DNA of 64,000 nt from Hygrocybe punicea (Eukaryota > Basidiomycota > Agaricomycetes > Agaricales > Hygrophoraceae). The notes beneath the pieces are model-generated. The model was given only the letters and a program-made list of their open reading frames with translations. It did not search any database and was not told the origin of the DNA. This document shows, one piece after another, positions 40,540 to 52,339 of the stretch. Numbering within the stretch: position 1 is the first letter of the stretch; each line of letters opens with the position of its first letter. Where the stretch lies: the NCBI GenBank assembly GCA_963556145.1, contig OY744465.1, positions 1,922,001 through 1,986,000 on the forward strand, given 5' to 3'. Both the position numbers and the translations under genes were made by a program.

Positions 40540-41105
40540 TCAGGGCAGGAATGTGGACAACAATGGACAATGCAACATCAGCAGCTCCACCACCAGCAGC
40601 GCTGGTAGGGACCCAGCAGCAGCAGTGGGGATGCAATGGCAGTGGCACCACCAACACCACCACCACTGGTAGCAGCAGCAGCAGCCACTCCACCAGCAGG
40701 AGCGCTTGTGGGGACCCAGCAGGACCATCAGGGATGCAATGGCAGCAGCACCATCACCAGTAATGGCAATGGCAGGGGTGCAATGGCAGCAGCACCACCA
40801 TCAGTGGCGGGGACACACCACCACCACCATCACCAGTAGCAGCAGAGGTTGGGGTGCAATGGCAGTAGCACCACCACTGCCATCACCACTACCACCACCA
40901 CCACCACCAGTAGCAGCAGTGGCAGCAGCTCCACCAGCAGGATCACTGGCAGGGACCCAGCAGGACCAGTGGTGGCAGCAGGGATGCAATGGCAGTGGCA
41001 CCACCACCACCAGGTTTCTCACAGGTATAGCACAGCACCAGCAACATGCCAGGACCAGCACAGCACCAGTGCTAGCACTAGACTTGCCACTAGTAACAGT
41101 ATACC
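40540..41105. repeat. CAGCAG/CACCAC trinucleotide-rich tract
   Basis: Long imperfect CAG, CCA and CAC repeats with recurring GGGATGCAATGGCAGCAGC and GGGACCCAGCAGGACCA words. The frames on both strands are compositional. Confidence 0.8.
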
Positions 41106-41189
41106 AGTAGTACTAGCAATTTATAAAATTTTCAAGTGACATTGATACATATAAGGGATAACAGAAGTAACGGGAACAGCATAGCTGCC

Positions 41190-41450
41190 TTTTTGTAGTC
41201 TATGGGTGCTATGGCGCTAATATAGGCTACTATATAGTACTATACACTTATAGCAGGTCACTACAGAGCATGAGTGTGCAGATCTATAGCACTATGGAGC
41301 CCTATACAGTAATGGCAGGTTGCTATGGAGCTTGAGTGGGCAGGTCTATAGTGCTTTGGAGACTATACAGGGGGGTACCTCGCTATGGTGCTATATTCAC
41401 TATAGTCATTATGACACTACTCCATAGTGCTGGGGAGTCACTCAGGTTTT
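41190..41450. repeat. CTATAG-rich inverted-repeat stretch
   Basis: Many TATAGTGCTA, CTATAGCACTA and GCTATGG words in both orientations. It ends at CAGGTTTTGCTGATGTCATGTC, a sequence also found beside the 7430-7620 repeat. Probably one small transposon family. Confidence 0.45.
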
Positions 41451-41609
41451 GCTGATGTCATGTCCTTCATTTTAGCCTTAACTCAACTCAATAATGGTAA
41501 CAGAGAATACACTAACAAATGAACTGCAATTGATAAGATTGGGCTCATGGATTTCCATCCTACATCACATGATTATTGTCACGCATGACAGTAACTTTAT
41601 TTTGAGCTC

Positions 41610-43357
41610 CGAATGATCAACAGTAGTATCAGATGCGAGACATCACCGTGTCTAAGTCTGTCATCAGGCTTACGGGAAGTACTCGATGACTGTGGTAGGT
41701 TCTTGCTGCCCATGCTGCCCACTTCCTGTTCAAACCCAGTCGATAGGCATCAACAAATCTGCTTGATCTTCATGCAAACCTGCGAAATGAGCCTGGGGAG
41801 GCAATGTTACAATTGACTCACTTGTGGATCATTACTAGGGGGATTGATTCCAATGCAGAAATGAGGTTTTTCTCGAGCTCAGCTTCATCTTTCAATGGTG
41901 GGTATTGCCAATATATCCTTTTTGCAAACCCCCAACACTGCTCAATGAAGTTGAGCTCACAGTGGAACTTTGGCAGGAACAAGACTCAAAAACCACGTCT
42001 GGCACATACAGTTTCCAAGTGGGACTTCACAGCTGTGAAATTGGGTTGGTGGTACAGCACATGGCAGGCACAGCAGGCTGTCTGTCCAGGTGAGCATTTG
42101 AAGCCCTTGCACTCAGCGTGGAGCTTTGATTCCTTGATTAGTCCTCATTCCGCCAAGATCACGGCCATTCCCTTGAATACACCAGCACGTGGATGGCCAT
42201 CTGGGAAATAAAATGGCTGTCACTCGCCGTTAGCGAAGCAAGCATCACCCATCCGCTGAATTATTTTGTTGGGCTTGCCGTTTGTGTTGTATATGATCTT
42301 CCCATTAGAGTCCCGTTCTGTGACGCTGATGCCCCAATTTTTGCCTGGAGCTGGTGTCTTTTTTGGCATTTTCCGAGCACTGAGTGCATCATCTGCACAC
42401 TTTGTGTGGGTCGGTGCATTGTCAAAGACAAAAACATGTTCATCATCAGGGAAGTACTTTTGTAGTATATCCATTGCAGTGCTGGCCTGATCCAGAATGT
42501 CCTCACAGTCAAAATAACCATCCCGATTTTTGCCAGGCTTGAAAAGCACACGTGTGTGCTCCGTTCCATCAGATGAACACAGCCAACCATAGTCAGCTGA
42601 TACGAAGTCGGCAACCATTAACGAGGCCCCTTCACCCTTTGCAGCAGGTATTGCAGTTTCGGATTCATGGACCCATCAAATCTTTCGGCAGTCATTGGCA
42701 TAGAATGTAGACTCATCATGATGCCATAAGACAACTCATCGTCCAGTCATAGAGGCCTTTTGTTCAATGGTAAGGTTCTCCCCTTCCCACACACGAATTC
42801 GAGCCTGAAGTGCAGCCCATTCTGGGACGTACACTTGTTGGCGGTAGTTCACGACATCCTCCCTTTCATGGCCATCCACATACTGACCCGTTGGCGTCTT
42901 CCTCCATCAGTAGCCTAGACGATGCATCCATCTCTTTGCAGTTGCTAGGGAGATGCCCTTCTTCAATTTGTAGGTCCTTTTGACTTCTTCTCGGCTCATA
43001 TATTCAACAACATCCAATGCCCGGACATATTTTCCAATTCCTTGGAGGTGCAGCTGAAGATCTTGACGTAGGTCCTCGTCCTCAATCATGGATATGCTGC
43101 CGTAATAGTTTGTCATTGGTAAGTTGGTCCGGTCATGGATATAGGCCTTTGTCCACTGACATAGTTGACGAGCAGCAAACTTTCCATTTATCTGAAGATT
43201 GCAGCCAATATCACAAATCCGCACAGCCTCAACAGATGCCTCTGTCCAGCCCTTGCCATGGATAGGGTCGGTATAAATCACCAGATGAGCCCGCATGAGC
43301 TCCAGATGGTGGCGAAGAGGTAAGGTGATGTCTGCTTCTTTATGACCATGTCCTGAT
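41610..43357 (-). pseudogene. DDE transposase of the IS630/Tc1-like type common in mushrooms, decayed
   Basis: The minus strand reads LRHHLELMRAHLVIYTDPIHGKGW, a HTH-rich N part, then VLWHHDESTFYAND (first Asp), HVFVFDNAPTHTKCADDALSARK (second Asp) and FHCELNFIEQCWGFAKRIYW (Glu), ending KYHSHR-like TYHSHRVLP. This is a family I know as multi-copy in Agaricomycetes. Stops interrupt it, for example after LGY (42907-42909), KI (42675-42677) and ILAE (42145-42147). In several of these TGA stands where relatives have Arg. The N terminus is cut by the hAT-like end at 43358. Confidence 0.8.
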
Positions 43358-44660
43358 TAGTGTTGGGGAAGTTCGGTTTGGTCCGGTTTGGGGCCTTTTT
43401 GCCCAAACCGGAAACTGAATGGTCCGGTTTTCTACCCAAAGTCCCCAAACCAGACCGAAACCAATGCAAACGGTTTGCATCGGTTCAGTTTCGGTCCAAA
43501 CGCGGTCTGAACCGCGGACCGCTAGTGCTCAGTGCCCCTGCACCATTCTGACCTCGCAACAGTGCTGCGCACGTCAATTGACGTGGCCAGCCTGTTTGCG
43601 AGGTGAGATTGGGGTGCTGGGGTGCTGGCACACCCTGCGCCGGCATTGAGCCACACGCGGGCTTCTCCATGGGTGTCCCGACGCGTCACACGCGTTGTAC
43701 ATGCGATGTGGGTTGACCGCGTTGGCTGTTTTCGGTGGACGCGTGATGGTGGTGGTGGTGGTGGTGGTGGTGGTGCCCCACGCGTCATACGCGTTGTGCA
43801 CGCGACGACGGCTGGGCCGCTTTGGTTGTTTTCGGCGGACGCGTGGTGGTGGTGGCATAGGAGCCTCTTCGCGAGGGTGTCCGGACGCGTCATACGCGTT
43901 GTACACACGATGACGGCCGGGTTGACCCCGCGTTGGCCTTCCTCGGTGGTGTTAGTGTTGCGTGGTGGTGGTGGTACGGTGCCGCGTTCTATAATGGACG
44001 AATAAATCAGTGAAAAAATGAATAAAGGTACATACCACGAAGGAGCGGGGTGGATGCACCACCCCTGCTGCTCTTCCACCTTGTTGACTCCACCCCATTC
44101 ACGTACGTTTGGCGCGCGTTTTGAACGCGTTTGGCGTGGCGCTGGGGGTGGGCCGTGGGCGTTGCTGTGGGCGCGTCCGGCGTGGCGTTGACGGTGGTTG
44201 TAACTGTCGCCGTGGTCGTTGCCGTTGTCGTGGTCGTTGTCGTGGTGGTGGTGGTGGTGGTGGTGGTGGCCGTGGTGCATCAACCTGTAATTTGTAAATG
44301 CGTTAGTTAAGTTCGAATAAATAAAAATAAAAAACATACGCGGGCGGCAGGGAGTACCCCGCCGCCCGTTTTGTCGACCTCGGGTGCTCCATCGTCTTCG
44401 TTTGGCGTATATCGGGGGTGTTGTTGGTGGGGTTGGTGACTTTGGGTGACTTTCGAAGTCAGCCATGTAGCCGACTTTGGACTGTCGGTTTGCGGTTCAA
44501 ACTGAGTTTGAAACCGTTTCGGCCCACGGCCAAATCTCCAAACCGGAGACTGAACGGTTCGGTCTCAGCCGAAATTTCCCAAACCGAAACCGAAACCGGC
44601 GGTTTCGGTTCGGTCTAAACCGGGTTTGGGTCGGTCTGAGACCGAACTTCCCCAACACTA
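43358..44660. mobile_element. hAT-like non-autonomous element E9
   Basis: Both ends begin TAGTGTTGGGGAAGTTCGGT (20 identical bases, inverted). Subterminal CCGGTTTGG/AAACCGG words are dense. The inside on the minus strand has hairpin GGGGTGGTGCATCCACCCC followed by a GTATGT intron (43989-44034), a second intron with branch TTAACTAACG (about 44285-44338), CACCACCAC repeats, and a tripartite palindrome. No 8-base duplication was found: the flanks gtcctgat and ccgtgtcc differ. It disrupts the DDE transposase pseudogene. Confidence 0.75.
43552..43603. repeat. Tripartite palindrome (TCAATTGA core), copy in E9
   Basis: CCTCGCAAC, ACGTCAATTGACGT with the core at 43574-43581, then TTTGCGAGG. Confidence 0.75.
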
Positions 44661-45300
44661 CCGTGTCCAAACCGCGAACGCGGATATTTTTAAGGAATTT
44701 ATTTCATTTGTTTTTCATATTTCTTTACTTACCATTTCGTGTTAAACGGTATCATGTGACCGGCCGTAGTAGCTTTCACGCGACACAGCAACATCAACGC
44801 GGATTGAACACAACACAATTTGTGTTGTGTTCCTCAAGGTAAGTTTCCTTTGTTTCTTAACTTTACTAATGTTATTTGCGACAGGCAAATCGACAACCAC
44901 GGCAACGACAACCACGACGCCCAGCAGCAGCAGCAGCAATGTCGGCAGCAGCAGCAACAGCGGCAGCGGCAACGGCAACAGCAGCAGCAGGAGCGCAGCA
45001 GCGACGGCGACGGCAGCAGCACCAGCAGCACCAGCAGTGGCAGCGGCAGCAGCAGCAGCAACAGCACCAGATGGCTCCCCCATAGCCCAACTTCCTCGCG
45101 AAGCGTAGCGCCATATCAATTGATACGTGCCTGCCATTCGCGAGGAGAACGGAGCTCAGGGGTGAGCCAACCTCGGTCTGGCGTTCAGACCGCGTCTGAA
45201 CCCCAGACCGAATGCGAAGAGACGGTTCAAACCCGAAGTTCAGTTCGCGGTTCCGCCAAAAAGGCTCGGAACCGGACCGAACTGAACTTCGGCAACACTA
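44661..45300. mobile_element. hAT-like element E10, left end missing
   Basis: The right end is the complement of TAGTGTTGCCGAAGTTCAGT, related to E1 and E9. Subterminal GTTCAG/CGGTTC words lie at 45170-45290. Inside is a clean intron (GTAAGTTTCC at about 44839, branch TTTACTAATG, acceptor GCGACAG near 44883), CAGCAGCAG low-complexity DNA and a tripartite palindrome. The left terminus is not found. It may be joined to E9. Confidence 0.55.
45094..45145. repeat. Tripartite palindrome (TCAATTGA core), copy in E10
   Basis: CCTCGCGAA, TATCAATTGATA with the core at 45116-45123, then TTCGCGAGG. One of the most symmetric copies. Confidence 0.8.
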
Positions 45301-45327
45301 ATCTCAATCTTGTTTGGGGAAGCCGTA

Positions 45328-45564
45328 TTACGATCGATCGCAATCCACCTGTTGTGAGCTTGAGCTCCATTTGGTATACTCGGATTTGCGCCTGATCGCC
45401 ATATGGCCCTCTTTTCTGAATCTGAGTCTTACCTTGTGCTCAAAATCTTTTGTTTTCGCCACGCTGACCATCCTCTCCATTCGGTCCTCCTTCGGCATCT
45501 CTTCCGAATTTGCCGATCTCGGACTTTTCTGCTTAGTCAGCACCTTTCCACCTGGCGCCGCCAA
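45328..45564 (-). other. Possible coding remnant, unknown
   Basis: A minus-strand frame of 78 codons (MAAPGGKVLTKQKSPRSANS..) without recognised features, lying in a plausible position for the lost N terminus of the DDE transposase. The plus strand is also open here (45314-45739), so neither frame is certain. From 45740 to 46150 I see no gene. Confidence 0.2.
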
Positions 45565-46170
45565 AGCTGAACCTTTGGGTCAATTTTCTCAGCGGCTTGC
45601 TGGCTCCTCAAAGTCAAAAACAAAAGTTTTTTCCCCAAACTCACAAAACCCTCTCAGTTTTGAGATCTCCACTGAACACCTATTCACTGTTCCTCAACGT
45701 CCCCATCCTTTACCCCATTCTGTATCCGCTTACGTATGACGGTAAATCTGGAACTTTATTATTTGCGCGATAAACCCTGTGTGTTTGCGTGATATAGGAT
45801 GTGCGTTTGCGCGATATAGAGGTAGTATAGTAATACTCAAATAATCTCCTACCGCCATCTATGTATTAGAGTAGCGGACAGAAGTAATAGCTAGTGACTC
45901 TGACTTGGACAATACCCCACCGAGCATGTCGACACCGCCTGCGACACATCTGTTAAACTCTTCGATGCCTACCCAGGACGACGAATTACTGCACATATTC
46001 TCAATTCCCCCCTTTGTTTGCCATTACCTTCCAGGATGCCTGGACCATTTCGATATCAGCACAGCTCAGCAGCATTGTTCGACAAAAAAACATATTTACC
46101 TTTTTGGACCCCGCCGACCACGACTTAGTTTTTTGTGCTCTACCCCGACCACGACTTGTTTTTTGTGCTC

Positions 46171-47706
46171 CAATGCCCCCTTCCACACTTCCTCCAACTC
46201 TCCCTGATCTACCCTCCGCATCACATCACACTTGGTCAGCCAACATACAAATTGCCCATCAGGTACTTGCCAACATCTACCATCATGCCTTCGCCATTAC
46301 TCAACAAGAAGATGCCGCTGACCCACTACGCATTGCTTTTCACATCGATACCATAGCCTCTGATGCCATACCAATCCTCAGTGCAATTGAAGAAGAGGCT
46401 GAGGCCGAAGACTGCCCGATGAGTCTCGATTGCCTCGAGAGTGGCTTCATGCTGCTGCGGAACTTTTTGCGAAGCTTGTATTCACTTTAAAGGTCACAGA
46501 GGGACTTACTGGAGAACAGTGAGTCAACTTTAATCTCAACTTCAATCTAATTCTATATTCTGGATTCTAGTGAGGATGCTGAACTCCTAACACCGGACCC
46601 GGTCACTGTCGTTCGAACTGGAAAGCCTGGGCGTCCTCATAAAGAGGTCGATCTTGAGTTTCTCCATGAAGCCACCTCAGCCCAGCATCAGATAAAGCTT
46701 ACCGAACTTGCAGACATACTCGGCATGCATCAACACATCCTTCATCAATACATGAAACGGCACGGTGTTCTCCCACAATATTCAAAGATTAGCAACCATG
46801 ATCTAGACATTTTTACCCGGACCTTCAAAGCTCAAAGGCCTGAATCAGGAATATGCTATCTCGTTGGGTTTCTATGAAACCATGGGCTTCGGATTCAACG
46901 CCGTCGTGTCAGATTGTTGATGAAGCGGGTTGATGGTTTGGGTCAGGTTTTGCGACAGCAGAAAGTCATCCAACGAAAGGAGTATCGTGTGAAGCGGCCC
47001 AACGCCTTATGGCATCTCGACGGACACCATAAACTGATACGATGGGGGATAGTCATACATTGGTTTGTTGACGGCTACTCCAGAACAGTAAATTCGATCA
47101 GTTGAGTTCTGCAATGTAAATTGACATTGACTTTACAGGTTGTGGCCCTTAAAGCAAGCACGAATAACTGTGCAATGACGGTCCTCGAACTTTTTCTTGA
47201 AACCTTGGATGAGTACGGCATGCCATCCCGCATGCGTGGAGATCGAGGAGGGGAGAATATGTATTGTGCAATTTACATGGTGATGCGAAATGGCCTGGAT
47301 CATTCATCATTTATATGGGGCTCGTGAGTACACCTAGGCCTAGTACTTCGTCCCTGACTATGTGAACATAAAGGTCAACTCGAAACACACGTATTGAGCG
47401 TCTTTGGGTGGAGGTTGGTACACAATTTGCTCGTCATTGGAAAGCATTCTTCATCCGACTTGAAAACCTCCATCACTTGGATGCCTCGAGTCCGGCTCAC
47501 CTATGGCTTCTCCACACACTCTTTCTCTCATCTATCAACGAAGACTGTGGTGAGTTCCAAAAGCAATGGAATGCCCATCTGATTGAAAGTGCACACAACA
47601 AAAGCCCAAATGTGCGTACTAATAATATTCTTGTACCTTCAAAACTGACCTCCGATGCTTGCCGTACCATGGCAGGACTTACGATTCATTGGGCAACTCA
47701 ATGTTA
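46171..47706 (+). pseudogene. Integrase-core (DDE) gene of the basidiomycete multi-copy type, broken
   Basis: Plus-strand pieces read GRPHKEVDLEFLHEA, then the HTH, then VKRPNALWHLDGHHKLIRWG (first Asp region), VVALKASTNNCAMTVLELF, RMRGDRGGENM (second Asp) and STRNTRIERLWVEVGTQFA (Glu region), ending ESAHNKSPNVR. This matches an integrase catalytic-core family frequent in mushrooms, of unclear role. Introns are visible: GTGAGT...TTCTAG (about 46517-46570), GTAAAT...TTACAG (about 47087-47140) and GTGAGT...ATAAAG (about 47327-47373). A TGA at 46875-46877 follows YLVGFL where relatives have Arg, and another stop lies near 46488. It appears dead, though only by a few changes. Confidence 0.75.
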
Positions 47707-48020
47707 GAGGCGTGCAACTCCGGAAGGATCGGAGTTCTTCGGAGGAGCGGAGACGTCAACTCTTGAAGTAGGTTCACTACTTCCTTAAGTCGTATTGAAA
47801 AGACGTGGACAGAGCGGAGTTAGTCCGGAGTTCCGGACTAAGTACTAAGATAATTAATGAGCTTAAGGGAAAGCCTTAAGTTTGAGAGTGGGTAAGAAAT
47901 AAGGAACTCAAGTTGATTTTCTGAACAGAGTTACAGGACATTGTAGTTCTAGTTTATATACTTGGTAAACTAATTGTCATGTCCTTGGAGACGTGAAGAC
48001 AATATGAACTCCGGAAAGAG
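47707..48020 (-). repeat. LTR-like sequence (Copia type)
   Basis: Read on the minus strand it has a TATATAAA box near 47960, many CCGGAACTCCGG words and an end at CTAACA (47705). It follows the shortened gag on the minus strand, so it is placed like a 3' LTR. It does not match the sequence beyond the primer site at 53726, so the two ends may come from different elements. Confidence 0.4.
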
Positions 48021-48219
48021 GACCGGAGTTCGGAAGAAAATAAAAGGGATAAAAGGTTGCTATGTACGGTGACAAGTAAACAAAGGGGAGGAAGAGAAAA
48101 GAAGGTCGGAGTAAACGGAGATGGGGAAGAATAGTAATTAACAAGAGAAGAACAATAACGTACGCGAGAAGATAAGATAAGATGGGTCGGCGGAAAAGTC
48201 CGGAGCGGAGTTCGTCGGA

Positions 48220-48516
48220 ATCCGGCGGAGATGCATGGGATATGACATGTATCATTTCCACATCGCCAATTGCGAGCTCAATCTGCGTCCTTGTCTTGGC
48301 GTCTCCGCCGCACCATTTCTTCATCGCCTCGGATTCCTCTGATGTTGGACGGGATGCGTCCGCCGGGACAGGGGCCTTTGATTCCGCATCGATGTACGTC
48401 TCTAACCCAAGATCCCGAAGTACGGCTAACATCCGTCTCTTCCACAGCATCCAATTGTTTCCCTTTAATAACTCGATCCGGTATGATCCCGATGTGTGCG
48501 TGACTTCATCCGTCAT
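48220..48516 (-). pseudogene. Copia-type gag, N-terminal fragment
   Basis: Starts at 48516 with MTDEVTHTSGSYRIELLKGN, then NWMLWKRRMLAVLRDLGLETYI and IELAIGDVEMIHV. This is the N terminus typical of Ty1/Copia gag (the UBN2-like region). It loses gag character after about 95 codons. Just upstream of the start codon is the hAT-like element E6. The leader continues at 53645. Confidence 0.75.
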
Positions 48517-49637
48517 AGTAGTGTTGCCACGGCTCGGTCCGGCTCGGCTCGGCTACGGCTACCAACGGCTAACCCATATATGGGTTGTTAGCCGGACCGG
48601 ACCGTTGTGGCAACGGCTAAACCGCGGCTAGCCGTCCAAAAAAGGAAATTAATAGCACCAAGGTCACCAGTCTCACCGCACAAACATGCGGAGCACACCG
48701 GTGACACCATGCCTGACGCCAACAGCCACAGCTACACCAGCTCGCGACAACGCCGGCCGACCCACAACAAAGGCCACAGCACCCCAACGGCGACCAGCAG
48801 AGGGGCGAGGAATGAAGCGGCAACAGAAGCAGCACTCCCGTTATGAATCTTTGTTTTTTTTTTACTACCAACTTATGTCTGATTACAGCACTAATGATCT
48901 CAAGGCAACAGCAGCCCGGACAGCAGTAGCAACGAGCAATGACCACGGTGACAGCAAACAGCAGCAGTGGCAACGACGGCAACAGCAGTGCCAGCAGCGA
49001 TGACAAGCGACGCGTGCCAATCCCAGACATAGCAGATTATAGCGACGCTCAAAATGACGCTCAAAGTGACAGTTTTTCGACCACCCTTTGTCTCCAGCCA
49101 GGGCTATCCGGTCACCTTCATTCCTAACGCTTTCCCTGCTTGTCATTCCCATTCCAAGTAAGTCCGTCTTCACACGAAGAGACTTTTTTTCGATCTTCAC
49201 ATTCATTTCGTAAGAGCGTTCGATTCAATACGGTACCAACTAGCGACTATGTTTGATGCAAATTTGATGCACATCGAGACATCGCAGCTGACCGCTTACT
49301 TTCTACAGCGACGGCGCGCGATCGGTGGCCTTCTTACTATGATCTGCGAAACTGGTGGCTGCCGCTGCAGCGCTGTGAGTTTCAACGCTAACTCGTATGT
49401 TCGTCCCTCTTTTTTCATTTGATGTTGTTTCGAAGACTTGTGCCGCATTTCTCTGCGGAACGCAGATCAAAGAACATTGCACTTCATACTGCCGTAGCTC
49501 GTGAATACAAAATCCATAAAACTGGCATAAAATTACAAAAGCCGGCTTGGTCGTGATCTCTATGAGCCGCAAATCTGAAGATCAGTCGTCTGTAATCTAA
49601 GAAAATGCTATTCCATCAACCCCTCCTAGCATACCGG

Positions 49638-51783
49638 TGGAGTAGTGGGACCTGCCAGTCACGTGACCAGGTTCCCACGGTTTGACCTAGTTAGTAGCCT
49701 TCCAGATGTAGTAGTCAGTCCATCCTTCCTATCCAGTCGACCTTTCCCTCGAGTCCTGCGTGAGCCCCCGGAGTGGTACCTCGGTACCACTCCAACATGG
49801 TGATGAGAGTGTTCTTCGACTCCACGCCTCTCTCTTTTTTCTCTCGGGTTCCCACTCCTTACGACTTTCTCGCGAGACGACCTTTTTTCGGCCTCAGCTG
49901 CGCAACCGCGCATTTTCTCTTCACTCACGGCCGTACAACACTCAAATTACCCCCCGGTGCACATGTTCAACCCAATAGGGCCCCGCGTCGCCCCCCGTTG
50001 ACCCAAAAAACACGCCCGCGACCCTTCTCAGCACCCAAGCGGCAGGCCACGTCACTTTTTTCGACCCCCCGAATTTCCACTTTCCCTAGACCCAGCTATG
50101 TCCACACGACCCCCCGCAACTTCGTTCGACGTTCCGGAGCCCCGCGTTCCCCATCAGGATCCCACATGGCCCGCTACTGCGAGTTTTGGACAACCCAACG
50201 AAAATCGCATCGCCACCGCGCGGACCCCGTTTTTTTTCATGCACCCCGGACCCAAAATGCACGCGTTCGACTCCCCGCACCCTTGGCTCATCTGCCAGAA
50301 CCCCCCGTCGCGCCTCGTCGTCTCAAACGAACCGCCCCGCACCTTTTGGTCGCCCCATGGATCTGCCACGTCACCATTGTTAGACCCCCCGTTTCTCGTC
50401 ACCCCCACCCCTACACGGACCCATTCGACTCCCCGCACACTCGTCCCACCGGCCAGGACCCCCCGTTCCCCTCCATTGTGCCAAACGAACCCCCACCGTC
50501 GTTTTCGGACACCCGAGCCACGCGCCACGTCACCTCGCGCGGCCCCGTTCTGCCAGCACAACCGGCCCCAGACCAGCTCACCAAACTCGCGGCCCACCCC
50601 CCAGAGCACCCTGCGTCTCGCTAACGCCCCGAACGAGCCCCCACCGCCGTTTTTGGTCACACCACGGATTCGTCGCGCCCCCCCCGCCGGACCCCAGTTC
50701 TTTCGTGTACCCCAGCCCCACACGGACCCATACGACCTCCCGTGCCCTCGTTCCACCGGCCAGGACCCCCGTTCCCTTTCGTCGCACCAAACGAACCCCC
50801 GCCGTCACCTCCAGACACCCCAGCCCCGCGCCACGTCACCACCGCGCGGCTCCGTTCTGCCAACGTAGCCGGCCCCGGGTCGACTCACGACACTCGCGGC
50901 CCACCCGTTCACCATCCCGGAGCACCCCACCTCCCTCCAATACCGCGAGTGGACTGTGCCCGCCGTTCCCAGACCCCCACCGCGTTCCGCCACGTCACAA
51001 CCCCCCGGCCAGTTCCTAACACCATACCTGGCCCCGCGAACCCTCGTTCAGCTCCCTGCGGCATCGTTCTCGACCTGGACGAGCCACCCTGATCTCTTCG
51101 CGTGATACACCAACCCCCTCCGCGTCGGGATACCATGCCCTTGTTAAGTACAACCCTATGCCCCGTCAGTATTATAGCTTTTATTATAGCCTCGTCCCCC
51201 GTTCCCCCGATACTGGATGTCAATCACAGTCTACCTACACGCCGTCACTACACTACGTTCACGCACCCGTTTACCCGATCTCCGCCAATACAGTTATATT
51301 TTGGACCACCTGAACCTCCACACTGCGCTAAGTACTTGCTAGGACGATTCGAGGGATCTTTGGCCTTGCGTTGTGAGCCCGAACCCTTGCGAGGGAGGCA
51401 TTCGAAGAGTATTGAGTTTGAGGAGAGTCTTGTATAGTCTGGTCATCTACCGCCCCCTGCGCGAGGACGACTTCCCGCTTCACGATATAAGGCCCCGGCC
51501 TTGATTCGAGGCATTCTGAAGGACTGGGAGTTGTGGCTTGAGAGTTTTTTGGTCAGTTTTGTTTGTTTTGTGTTCTTTTCTGTAGCAGTTGGCGACGAGG
51601 GCGTCGCCATGAGGAAAAGGGGCACTTGGAGTAGTGGGACCTGCCAGTCACGTGACCAGGTTCCCACGGTTTGACCTAGTTAGTAGCCTTCCAGATGTAG
51701 TAGTCAGTCCATCCTTCCTATCCAGTCGACCTTTCCCTCGAGTCCTGCGTGAGCCCCCGGAGTGGTACCTCGGTACCACTCCA
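49638..51783 (+). mobile_element. Non-autonomous LTR retrotransposon D, very young
   Basis: The LTRs 49638-49794 and 51627-51783 (157 bases) are identical. accggt flanks both sides (49633-49638 and 51783-51788, overlapping the LTR ends by a base), giving a 4-6 base target duplication. TGGTGATGAGAG starts four bases after the 5' LTR, and the purine tract GAGGAAAAGGGGC precedes the 3' LTR. The inner 1.8 kb consists of about seven imperfect units of about 160 bases (CACGTCAC words near 50050, 50212, 50377, 50531, 50670, 50832 and 50990). It has Pro/Arg/Thr-rich frames but no pol. It is inserted in E6. Confidence 0.92.
49773..50624 (+). other. Pro-rich open frame in element D
   Basis: 283 codons made by the 160-base repeats; a second frame (50098-50868) is equally open. 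Being open in several frames argues for composition rather than coding. No domain. Confidence 0.25.
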
Positions 51784-52339
51784 CCGGTGGATGGAGTGTT
51801 GGCAGAGCTTGAGCGCGCAGAGGTAGGGTCGTGCACCCACCTCTGCTGCATTGGTAAGTTTTTTTTTCTTTCATTTTACTAACGAAGATCTGTCTAGCTA
51901 TGCATGATGGTAACACGGCCGCATGCCAACACCCTGCAACTAGGACCTCGAACTCGGGCTCGCAAGTTCAGGCACCACCACCACCACCACTACCAACCAT
52001 CAGCTTCTTTGCCGCTACGGCTGCTGCGTTCGCCGGCACGTATGTTGATTTTTTTTTTGCATGTTGTCTTCGTGGATAGACTCGCCCAACTAGTCCAAAG
52101 GGTGAAACGGCCCACTAATGCAAACGAGCTCGGGTATACCATTGACCAGGCAGCGGGGATCGAGGTGCAGGTGCAGGCGTGGCTCAATGGCCTGCCGGAG
52201 GAATGGAGGCTCGGCATGAATGCGCAGTGGAGGATGCCAGCGAAGACGTGACGTGGCCTTGGACCATGACACCGACACCGACAACTGCTATCATGACGAC
52301 AACGACCATGACGACGATCGTTCTGCAAAATTTATTACC

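Noticed and set aside
44742..45137. Ala/Leu-rich minus frame resembling membrane segments
   Set aside because: Reverse reading of CAGCAG repeats in E10; several frames are open equally.
43350..45308. E9 and E10 as one element with target duplication
   Set aside because: The flanks gtcctgat and atctcaat agree at only four of eight bases, whereas E9 has its own 20-base identical inverted ends.
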